Assembly: GCA_900554595.1 (NCBI GenBank)
Contig: USHZ01000047.1
Coordinates: 1 to 11,838 of the forward strand
Direction: 5' to 3'
Length of the DNA: 11,838 nt
Source of the DNA: an uncultured Collinsella sp.
GTDB lineage: Bacteria; Actinomycetota; Coriobacteriia; Coriobacteriales; Coriobacteriaceae
The notes beneath the pieces were generated by a model. The model was not told the DNA's origin. It searched no databases and worked only from the letters and a program-made list of their open reading frames with translations. Positions 1-5,647 of this stretch are shown here, in pieces (within the stretch, counting starts at the first letter, position 1; each line of letters starts with the position of its first letter). Position numbers and translations under genes: made by a program.

Positions 1-279
1 ACGTTTTTTAATGGGCGGCACGTTTTGTTTGGGGTCCCTGTCTTCACAATTTCCGTCAAGCTTTTGGTTAGATTTTGGTCAGTTGGCGTAAGGGCGGAGG
101 GCCAAAAGATTGCTGGCGAAAAAAGCTCAAAGAAAGTGCTGGTAGGGGAGTTGTTGAGGTTTTCGACAGCTTTTGTCAGCAAGAATCTTCATAGCTATCG
201 CCGCGGATTTCGTTGCCGTGGCCGCGATGGTGCGGGATGCTGGGCGTAAGCGCCGAATGCTCCGATTTTGGAGGCCAGC
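1..279. other. Upstream region without a supported gene
   Basis: No coding sequence is supported here. The open frames that cross it (for example 25-249 on + and 127-513 on minus) are rich in Arg, Ser and Cys, have no clear ribosome binding site and resemble no family I recognise. Seen: a short direct repeat TTTTGGT at 62-68 and 73-79, and AT-rich patches. A promoter for the gene at 280 probably lies here, but I found no convincing -35/-10 pair. The best, TTGTCA at 173-178 with TATCGC at 196-201 (17-nt spacer), has a poor -10. The left end may also hold the tail of an upstream intergenic region. Confidence 0.5.
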
Positions 280-714
280 ATGGACCTGTTTCTTGAGACT
301 CCGCAGCAACAAGCTGAGCGCATGTTGCGTCAGCAGCAACGACTCATGGAGATGCAAATGCAAGGGGTATCTGCCCAGCCCTTTGCGCAAAATGCCGCGC
401 CCGCTGCTGTACCTGCAGCTGTGTCCGGGTGTGAATCGGCGCCAGAGAACTATTCCGTACAACAAGATTCGTATGCGCAGGAGCTTGCGTTCGACAAACG
501 CCGCGCGCGTCACCGTCGCGTGGGCCAGCGCCTGCGCACGTTAGCGATGATCGCGCTCATTCCGTTAGGACTTGCGGCGATTTTCTTGGTCTCGTATGCG
601 CTCACCTGCATCCTCAACGGTGCTTCGCCCAGCGAAGTGCTCCAACATCTGCCAGCCCTCGGCCAGCGCCTAGGTGATGTCATAACAACCATCCGCGCCA
701 GCTGGGAGAGTTAG
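280..714 (+). CDS. Small single-span membrane protein, function unknown
   Basis: A 144-residue protein that I do not recognise. The start is set at ATG 280 because GGAGG at 270-274 sits 5 nt upstream; a TTG at 268 in the same frame would overlap that site. Residues 1-35 are Gln/Met/Arg-rich and probably helical, suggesting a short amphipathic or coiled segment. A Pro/Ala-rich stretch follows. A basic patch (KRRARHRR) precedes one hydrophobic segment at about residues 86-112, so by the positive-inside rule the N-terminus should be cytoplasmic with a short tail of about 30 residues outside. No signal peptide, catalytic motif or known domain is visible. It appears to be transcribed alone. An imperfect hairpin follows at 739-776. 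The reading frame is believable from its start site and its coherent membrane topology. Confidence 0.65.
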   Translation: MDLFLETPQQQAERMLRQQQRLMEMQMQGVSAQPFAQNAAPAAVPAAVSGCESAPENYSVQQDSYAQELAFDKRRARHRRVGQRLRTLAMIALIPLGLAAIFLVSYALTCILNGASPSEVLQHLPALGQRLGDVITTIRASWES

Positions 715-738
715 CATTCGCCACCATTGGGCTTCTTG

Positions 739-776
739 GATGCTAGGATTATCGCCTCGAGTGGAATCCTTGCATC
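739..776 (+). repeat. Imperfect hairpin after the small membrane protein gene
   Basis: GATGC-T-AGGATT (739-750) pairs with AATCCT-T-GCATC (765-776): 5 bp, one T-T mismatch, then 6 bp, around a 14-nt loop containing CTCGAG. It lies 25 nt past the stop at 714 and is followed by TTGC rather than a T run. It could be a weak or Rho-assisted 3' end for the preceding gene. As a terminator it is uncertain; the inverted repeat itself is plain in the sequence. Confidence 0.45.
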
Positions 777-804
777 TTGCGGGTCAAATCGTGTGACTGA
801 ATAG

Positions 805-825
805 TATTATTGAAGATGAATAATA
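805..825. promoter_or_regulatory. AT-rich inverted repeat (operator/promoter candidate)
   Basis: Perfect inverted repeat TATTATT (805-811) / AATAATA (819-825) with a 7-nt spacer, in a conspicuously AT-rich island 38 nt upstream of the TTG start at 863. TATTAT itself matches a -10 box in 5 of 6 positions, so the repeat could overlap the promoter core. Because the downstream gene encodes a helix-turn-helix protein, an autoregulatory operator is a natural guess, but nothing in the sequence proves it. No good -35 box was found. Confidence 0.4.
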
Positions 826-862
826 ATAGGAGATACAGGCAATACAAAAAGGAGGTGCTCGG

Positions 863-1426
863 TTGAATCTGACTTTTGAGGGATTTTTGAAAGGCTATTG
901 CCGAGAGCTGTCCGGACAGCAGTCGCTGAGTTTTAGGAAGCTTGTAAAGCAGGCAACAACGGTTGAGCCACGTGTGGCGGAGCCTCTGTTTTTGTTCGCT
1001 TTGGCGCAGGGTAAGGCCGAATACGTTCTGGGTTTATCTGAGGGCTCGTGGATGGAAGAGGATTACCGAGGCGTTTTGTCCTTGTACGATCAAGCGGGTA
1101 GCATGGCGTCTCTATGCGCCAAAAGTGAGCTCCCTAACCGTTATGCCAACGTCTGGCGCGCGTATAGAGCGGTGAAGGAAAAGCCAGTGGCGGACAGGAG
1201 GATCAACGCCCTGATGCGAAAAAGAACATTGGGAGCGCTAGGGAAGTCGGGCGTAACGCGCTACGGTCTCTGCCGCGATTTGAATCTGAATAAGGGAAAC
1301 GTGTACGCATACTTAGCCGGCGATGACTCAAAGGTGAGCAGGGAGACGGCGCGCCGCATTATGGAATATGCGGAAGAGAGAAGCACCCAAGAAGGGGCCG
1401 GGCGTCCAGTGCGTGTGGCGGGGTAA
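863..1426 (+). CDS. Orphan helix-turn-helix DNA-binding protein
   Basis: A 187-residue protein starting at TTG 863, chosen because a near-ideal AAAGGAGGTG (848-857) stands just upstream with GGAGG 7-8 nt from the start. Residues 1-110 look helical and match no family I can name. Residues 128-170 (Gly-Val-Thr-Arg-Tyr-Gly-Leu..., Asn-Lys-Gly-Asn-Val-Tyr-Ala-Tyr-Leu, Ser-Arg-Glu-Thr-Ala) have the layout of a Cro/CI (XRE)-like helix-turn-helix, with GNVYAYL as the recognition helix. The C-terminus is a short basic tail. The DNA is clearly more AT-rich, with AGG/AGA/TTG/TTT codons unlike rmuC next door, which suggests a separate origin. No toxin-like partner adjoins it, so an antitoxin role is not supported. 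It may repress itself through the inverted repeat at 805-825. Gap to rmuC is 51 nt, so read-through is possible. Confidence 0.75.
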   Translation: MNLTFEGFLKGYCRELSGQQSLSFRKLVKQATTVEPRVAEPLFLFALAQGKAEYVLGLSEGSWMEEDYRGVLSLYDQAGSMASLCAKSELPNRYANVWRAYRAVKEKPVADRRINALMRKRTLGALGKSGVTRYGLCRDLNLNKGNVYAYLAGDDSKVSRETARRIMEYAEERSTQEGAGRPVRVAG

Positions 1427-1477
1427 GATTGATCGCGGTTTTGATTGATAATCGATTGGGTTTGTTGGGCGGAGTCT

Positions 1478-2833
1478 ATGTCTGCTATTGATATTGCGCT
1501 TGTTGTGATTGCCTTGGTGGCAGTGGGAGTTGCTGTGGTTTGCGCCCTGCAGCTTAAAGGCCTTCGTGCCGAGTTACGAAAGCGCGGCGATAGCGGGGCG
1601 GAGATGCTGGCTGCGCTCGAGCAGGCCAACAGTACGCTCGATGTCCTCAACGTCGCGCTGGCAGAAACCCGACGCACGGCAAACGCCATCGCGCAGCAGC
1701 AGACGACCGACGCCGCCGTAGAGCAGCAACGCTACCTGACCATCGCGCGCGAATTCTCGCAGGCCGGCGACCGTATGGATGACCTGCGCCGCGAGACGAC
1801 CCAACAGCTCGGCGCCAACCGCGAGGGAATCGAGCAGCGCCTGGACAAGGTGCGTGAGACGGTCGATGCCCAGCTGGGCGCCATCCGCAAGGACAACAAT
1901 GTGCAGCTCGATCAGATGCGCGCGACAGTGGACGAGAAACTTTCCCGTACGCTCAATGATCGTCTGTCCGCATCGTTTAAGCAGGTGAGCGACCAGCTCG
2001 AGGCCGTGTACAAGGGCTTGGGCGATATGCAATCCATCGCCACCGGCGTGGGCGATCTTAAGCGCGTGCTGGGCAACGTCAAAGCGCGCGGCATTTTGGG
2101 TGAGGTGCAGCTGGGTGCGATCCTTGCGGACATCCTTACGCCCGACCAGTATCTGGAAAACGTTGCCACCAAGCCTGGCGCCTCGGAACGTGTTGAGTTT
2201 GCCGTCAAGCTGCCGGTAGACGAGGGCGATCCCGTGCTGCTGCCGATCGACTCCAAATTCCCGGGCGATGCGTACGAGCATCTGCTCGACGCCCAGGAGT
2301 CGGGTGACGCTGAGGCCGTCGCCGCTGCGCGCAAGACGCTCGATATGATGGTCAAACGCGAGGCCAAGGACATCTGCGAAAAGTACCTGAGCGTGCCCGT
2401 GACCACCAACTTCGGCATTCTGTTTGTGCCGTTTGAGGGGCTGTACGCCGAGGTCGTCAGCCGCCCCGGGCTTATCGAGACCCTGGGCCGCGACTATCAC
2501 GTCAACGTTGCCGGCCCCAGCACCATGGCCGCCATCCTCAACAGCCTGCAGATGAGCTACCAGACGTTTAAGCTGCAAAAGCGCACCGACGACGTGCTGC
2601 GCGTGCTCTCCGCCGTCAAGGCCGAGCTGCCGCGCTATCAGGCGGCGCTGCGCCGTGCCCAGCAGCAGATCGAGACCGCGGGCAAAACGGTCGAGGGCAT
2701 CATCACCACGCGCACTAACGTTATGGAACGCAAGCTCAAGGACATCGACGCGCTGGAGGATACCGAACAGGCCGACGCGATCTTGGGGCTCACGTCCGCA
2801 GGCCTGCCCGCAGACCAAGAGGACGAGGACTAG
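1478..2833 (+). CDS. rmuC: DNA recombination protein RmuC family
   Basis: A 451-residue protein, close to E. coli RmuC (475). ATG 1478 is chosen with GGAG at 1471-1474 (short 3-nt spacing); an in-frame TTG at 1445 would add 11 residues before the membrane segment without a site. Residues 5-25 form an N-terminal membrane anchor. Residues 40-185 are Ala/Gln/Glu/Arg-rich heptad-like coiled coil. The RmuC domain (PF02646 type) covers about 185-430, with the typical blocks GILGEVQLGAIL (205-216), ERVEFAVKLP (237-246) and LLPIDSKFP (254-262), the DSK motif at 258-260. The family has a nuclease-like fold and is linked to limiting DNA inversions and rearrangements; its exact reaction is unsettled. 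An acidic tail ends the protein. A GATAAT box (1447-1452) could give it its own promoter, but no suitably spaced -35 was found. A strong terminator follows. Confidence 0.95.
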   Translation: MSAIDIALVVIALVAVGVAVVCALQLKGLRAELRKRGDSGAEMLAALEQANSTLDVLNVALAETRRTANAIAQQQTTDAAVEQQRYLTIAREFSQAGDRMDDLRRETTQQLGANREGIEQRLDKVRETVDAQLGAIRKDNNVQLDQMRATVDEKLSRTLNDRLSASFKQVSDQLEAVYKGLGDMQSIATGVGDLKRVLGNVKARGILGEVQLGAILADILTPDQYLENVATKPGASERVEFAVKLPVDEGDPVLLPIDSKFPGDAYEHLLDAQESGDAEAVAAARKTLDMMVKREAKDICEKYLSVPVTTNFGILFVPFEGLYAEVVSRPGLIETLGRDYHVNVAGPSTMAAILNSLQMSYQTFKLQKRTDDVLRVLSAVKAELPRYQAALRRAQQQIETAGKTVEGIITTRTNVMERKLKDIDALEDTEQADAILGLTSAGLPADQEDED

Positions 2834-2843
2834 CCGAAATGGA

Positions 2844-2884
2844 CGGCGGGGCACCAGCGCGGACGCGGGCGCCCCGCCGCTTTT
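2844..2884 (+). terminator. Intrinsic terminator of rmuC
   Basis: CGGCGGGGC (2844-2852) pairs perfectly with GCCCCGCCG (2871-2879), a 9-bp GC-only stem with an 18-nt loop, followed by CTTTT (2880-2884). It begins 10 nt after the rmuC stop and separates rmuC from the exporter gene. Confidence 0.85.
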
Positions 2885-2894
2885 CGCGTCGCGC

Positions 2895-2925
2895 TTGACT
2901 GAAGCGCGCTTCAATGTGCAACAAT
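2895..2925 (+). promoter_or_regulatory. Promoter with 14-bp palindromic operator candidate
   Basis: TTGACT (2895-2900) matches a -35 box in 5 of 6 positions and AACAAT (2920-2925) a -10 in 4 of 6, with a long 19-nt spacer. Between and partly overlapping them lies TGAAGCGCGCTTCA (2900-2913), a perfect 14-bp palindrome. A dimeric repressor bound there would block polymerase, and an over-long spacer is also typical of MerR-type activation. The site lies 47 nt upstream of the exporter ATG and just after the rmuC terminator. Palindrome: certain. Operator role: inferred. Confidence 0.55.
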
Positions 2926-2959
2926 GGCCTCTCGCCCTATCAGACGCGAAAGGAAGCCC

Positions 2960-4762
2960 ATGTCTCAGAGAAGCACCAGTCCGCTCAAGCGCTCTACCGT
3001 GCGCCGCACGCTGCGGCGTTTTTGGGACGTCACGCGCACGCAGCCGCTGATTGTCTTTCTCTCGGTGTTCTCGTCGGCGGGCTATATCTTTTTGCTTACG
3101 TTTGCCAACACCTACGTGATGGCGCTTATCGTCGACCGCGTCCAGGTCGGCTCCGTGGCAGGCGACCAGGTGTTTGAGGTCTTTGGTCCTTACATTCTGG
3201 CGCTTGTGCTCGTTAATCTGGTAGGCCAGATCCTCTCCAAACTGCAGGACTACACCGTCTACAAGCTCGAGATCGCGGGTAACTACCACCTGGCGCGCCT
3301 GTGCTTTGACACGCTCTCCAACCAGTCCATGACGTTCCACACCAGCCGATTTGGCGGATCGCTCGTGAGCCAGACGAGCCGTTTCATGAGCGGCTACACG
3401 GGTCTGGTGGACGTGACGGTGTATTCGCTTATCCCCACTATCACCTCGGTTGTCTGCACGGTGGCGGCGCTCGCTCCGGTGGTGCCGACGTTTACCGTGA
3501 TCCTGGTGGGCATCATGGTCGTCTACATTGCGTTTGTCTGGCTTATGTACAAACGCATCATGCCGCTTTCGGCCGCGACGTCCGCCGCACAGAACAAGCT
3601 GTCGGGCGTGCTTTCCGACGCGGTCACGAACATTCTGGCCGTCAAGACCTGTGGGCGCGAGGACTTTGAGCGCGATCTGTTCGATACCGCCGACCGCGCC
3701 GCGCGCGATGCCGAAACGGTTTCGATGCACGCCATGATGCAGCGCAACTTTACGACCTCGGGCCTTATCGTCATTACCATGGCCGTGGTGAGCGTGTTTG
3801 TGGCGGGCGGCAACGCGTGGTTTGGCATTTCGGCCGGCGCGCTCGTCATGATCTTTACCTATACGTACAACCTCACTATGCGTCTGAACTACGTGAGCTC
3901 CATGATGCAGCGCATCAACCGCGCGCTGGGCGATGCGGCCGAGATGACGCGCGTGCTGGACGAGCCGCGTCTGGTGGCAGACGACGAGAATGCCCCCGAG
4001 CTCAAGGTGCGCGAGGGCGCGATTGATTTTGAGCACCTGAGCTTTGCATACCGTGACGCCGCGGCGGGCGAGAGCGTGTTTCACGACCTGACGCTCCATG
4101 TGGCGGCGGGCCAGCGCGTGGGCCTGGTGGGTAAATCGGGCTCGGGCAAGACGACGCTCACCAAGCTGTTGCTGCGCCTGGACGACGTGCAGGGCGGCCG
4201 CGTGCTCGTGGACGGCCAGGACGTCTCGCGCTGCACGCAGCAGAGCCTACGCCGCCAGGTTGCCTACGTGCCGCAGGAGGCGCTGCTGTTCCACCGCTCC
4301 ATTCGCGAGAATATCGCCTACGGCCGCCCCGACGCCACCGACGAGCAGATTCGCGAGGCTGCGCGCCTGGCCAACGCGACTGAGTTTATCGACCGCTTGC
4401 CCCATGGCTTTGACACCATGGTGGGCGAGCGCGGCGTTAAGCTTTCGGGTGGTCAGCGCCAGCGCGTGGCCATCGCCCGTGCTATCCTCACCGACGCGCC
4501 GATTCTGGTGCTCGACGAGGCGACCTCTGCCCTGGACAGTGAGTCCGAGGCGCTGGTGCAGGAGGCGCTCGAGAACCTGATGCGCGGGCGCACCTCCATA
4601 GTGGTGGCGCATCGCCTGTCCACCGTGGCGGCGCTCGACCGCATCGTGGTGCTGGCGGATGGCGAGATTGTCGAGGACGGCACGCATGCGCAGCTTGTCG
4701 AGGCGGGCGGCGAATACGCAAGCCTGTGGAGCCGCCAGACCGGCGCATTTTTGGAGGCTTAA
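2960..4762 (+). CDS. ABC exporter half-transporter (fused membrane and ATPase domains)
   Basis: A 600-residue type IV (MsbA/BmrA-like) ABC exporter. ATG 2960 is preferred over ATG 2924 because AGGA (2951-2954) sits 5 nt upstream and the 36-nt extension overlaps the promoter. Residues 31-306 hold about six hydrophobic segments (near 31-55, 76-95, 152-172, 176-196, 264-284, 288-306). The ATPase domain has every key element: A-loop Tyr364, Walker A GKSGSGKT (391-398, Lys397), Q-loop Gln439, signature LSGGQ (495-499), Walker B ILVLDE (515-520, catalytic Glu520), D-loop SALD and H-loop His551. It should work as a homodimer, or as a heterodimer if a partner is encoded elsewhere; no second half-transporter adjoins it. 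The degenerate sites of heterodimeric exporters are absent, which favours a homodimer. Substrate (drug, lipid or peptide) cannot be told. A palindrome in its promoter suggests inducible expression. nth follows after 63 nt and is probably co-transcribed. Confidence 0.95.
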   Translation: MSQRSTSPLKRSTVRRTLRRFWDVTRTQPLIVFLSVFSSAGYIFLLTFANTYVMALIVDRVQVGSVAGDQVFEVFGPYILALVLVNLVGQILSKLQDYTVYKLEIAGNYHLARLCFDTLSNQSMTFHTSRFGGSLVSQTSRFMSGYTGLVDVTVYSLIPTITSVVCTVAALAPVVPTFTVILVGIMVVYIAFVWLMYKRIMPLSAATSAAQNKLSGVLSDAVTNILAVKTCGREDFERDLFDTADRAARDAETVSMHAMMQRNFTTSGLIVITMAVVSVFVAGGNAWFGISAGALVMIFTYTYNLTMRLNYVSSMMQRINRALGDAAEMTRVLDEPRLVADDENAPELKVREGAIDFEHLSFAYRDAAAGESVFHDLTLHVAAGQRVGLVGKSGSGKTTLTKLLLRLDDVQGGRVLVDGQDVSRCTQQSLRRQVAYVPQEALLFHRSIRENIAYGRPDATDEQIREAARLANATEFIDRLPHGFDTMVGERGVKLSGGQRQRVAIARAILTDAPILVLDEATSALDSESEALVQEALENLMRGRTSIVVAHRLSTVAALDRIVVLADGEIVEDGTHAQLVEAGGEYASLWSRQTGAFLEA

Positions 4763-4825
4763 GGCTCCCGTACGTGGGACAATCGTTTCCGTGAAGTTAT
4801 GTTTCTGCCGAGCCGAGGAGTCGTT

Positions 4826-5491
4826 ATGCCACGCGAGACCAATGCCGCCAAACGCGAGCGCGCCATCGAGGTGTGCGAGCGCCTTAACCGTCGCTATGGC
4901 CCGGTCGAGTGCTTCTTGGACCACGAGAATCCTTTTAGGCTGCTCATCGCGGTGCTGCTCTCGGCTCAGACGACCGACGCGCAGGTCAACAAGGTGACGC
5001 CGCAGCTGTTTGCCCAGTGGCCCACGCCCGAGGCCATGGCCGGGGCGAGCGTGGCTGACGTGGCAGACACCATCAAGTCACTCGGCTTCTACAAGAGCAA
5101 AGCCAAGCATGCCGTCGAGGCCGCGCAGATGATCGTCGCCGACTATGGCGGCGAGGTGCCGGCCGACATGAAGGAACTCGTGAAGCTGCCGGGCGTGGGA
5201 CGCAAGACGGCGAACATCGTGCTCAACGTGGGGTATGGCATCGTAGAGGGCATTGCGGTGGACACGCACGTCAACCGCATCGCGCACCGCCTGATGCTGA
5301 GTCCCAAGACGCACGCCAAAGAGCCGCTCAAGACCGAGCAAGATCTGCTCAAGATCTTGCCGCACGAGTATTGGGAGTCGGTCAATCACCAGTGGATCAC
5401 CTTTGGCCGCGAGATCTGCGACGCCCGCAAACCGAGGTGCGACGAGTGCCCGCTGGCAGACCTTTGCCCCAGCGTACGGATGGTGCAATAG
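4826..5491 (+). CDS. nth: Endonuclease III (DNA glycosylase/AP lyase)
   Basis: A 221-residue bifunctional base-excision enzyme (E. coli Nth: 211) that removes oxidised pyrimidines and cleaves the abasic site. ATG 4826 is chosen because GAGGAG (4815-4820) sits 5 nt upstream; an ATG at 4799 adds nine residues without a site. Visible hallmarks: LLSAQTTDAQVNKVTP (44-59), the helix-hairpin-helix LPGVGRKTANIVLN (121-134) with catalytic Lys127, the catalytic Asp146 in GIAVDTHVNRI, and the 4Fe-4S cluster ligands Cys198, 205, 208 and 214 in the exact C-x6-C-x2-C-x5-C spacing. Nothing is missing, so it should be active. It lies 63 nt behind the exporter with no terminator between; a GACAAT box at 4778-4783 lacks a good -35, so read-through from the exporter promoter is likely. 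The function is housekeeping and probably unrelated to the exporter. Confidence 0.97.
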   Translation: MPRETNAAKRERAIEVCERLNRRYGPVECFLDHENPFRLLIAVLLSAQTTDAQVNKVTPQLFAQWPTPEAMAGASVADVADTIKSLGFYKSKAKHAVEAAQMIVADYGGEVPADMKELVKLPGVGRKTANIVLNVGYGIVEGIAVDTHVNRIAHRLMLSPKTHAKEPLKTEQDLLKILPHEYWESVNHQWITFGREICDARKPRCDECPLADLCPSVRMVQ

Positions 5492-5492
5492 C

Positions 5493-5519
5493 TTTTTGCA
5501 AACTTTTTTGCAAAAAAGT
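5493..5519. terminator. AT-rich palindrome after nth, probable weak terminator
   Basis: Directly after the nth stop, TTTTTGCAAA occurs twice (5493-5502 and 5505-5514), and ACTTTTTTGCAAAAAAGT (5502-5519) is a perfect 18-bp palindrome. Its stem is AT-only at its core and has no loop of its own, so it would be a poor classical terminator. The neighbouring palindrome at 5541-5552 with the T runs 5553-5556 and 5560-5567 may complete the job. It could also be a protein-binding site. The nth 3' end should lie in this stretch either way. Confidence 0.5.
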
Positions 5520-5540
5520 CCCAAACCTTAGATATAGCTT

Positions 5541-5556
5541 GGTTGCGCAACCTTTT
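5541..5556. promoter_or_regulatory. Palindrome GGTTGCGCAACC followed by TTTT
   Basis: GGTTGCGCAACC (5541-5552) is a perfect 12-bp palindrome, followed by TTTT and, 3 nt later, by a run of eight T. It lies 92 nt upstream of the repeat protein start. Read as RNA it is a 6-bp stem with T tracts, so it could end nth transcripts. As DNA it is matched at 15 of 16 positions by a site in the kinase promoter (10463-10478), which favours a regulatory site. A possible promoter follows: TTGAGT (5555-5560), 18 nt, GATGAT (5579-5584), of modest quality. Confidence 0.45.
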
Positions 5557-5570
5557 GAGTTTTTTTTCGG

Positions 5571-5594
5571 TTTGAATTGATGATGCAATTCAAA
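5571..5594. promoter_or_regulatory. 9-bp inverted repeat upstream of the surface protein gene
   Basis: TTTGAATTG (5571-5579) and CAATTCAAA (5586-5594) are perfect inverted copies with a 6-nt spacer, ending 53 nt before the surface protein ATG. It is AT-rich with no T tail, which suggests an operator more than a terminator, overlapping the likely -10 region. A further 7-bp inverted repeat, CTTCTTC (5598-5604) / GAAGAAG (5619-5625), lies in the leader between it and the ribosome binding site. Confidence 0.5.
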
Positions 5595-5647
5595 TGTCTT
5601 CTTCTGCGAAGTGGTCACGAAGAAGCAAGTCGGGAAAGGACGACCAC

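Noticed and set aside
25..249. A 74-codon + frame near the left end
   Set aside because: No ribosome site, Arg/Gly/Ser-rich low-quality product, and no recognisable feature.
863..2833. Toxin-antitoxin pair made of the helix-turn-helix gene and its neighbour
   Set aside because: The downstream neighbour is a normal rmuC and the upstream one a membrane protein 148 nt away; no toxin-like small gene adjoins.
1574..4099. An 841-codon open frame on the minus strand across rmuC and the exporter
   Set aside because: Its product is an Arg/His/Ala/Val-rich string with no domain, and the + strand carries two clearly recognised genes with intact motifs. Long antisense frames arise naturally from GC-rich codon bias.
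5594..5647. Alternative upstream start for the surface protein
   Set aside because: It would put 18 polar and basic residues before the signal peptide, has no ribosome site and overlaps an inverted repeat; AAAGGA is well placed for ATG 5648.
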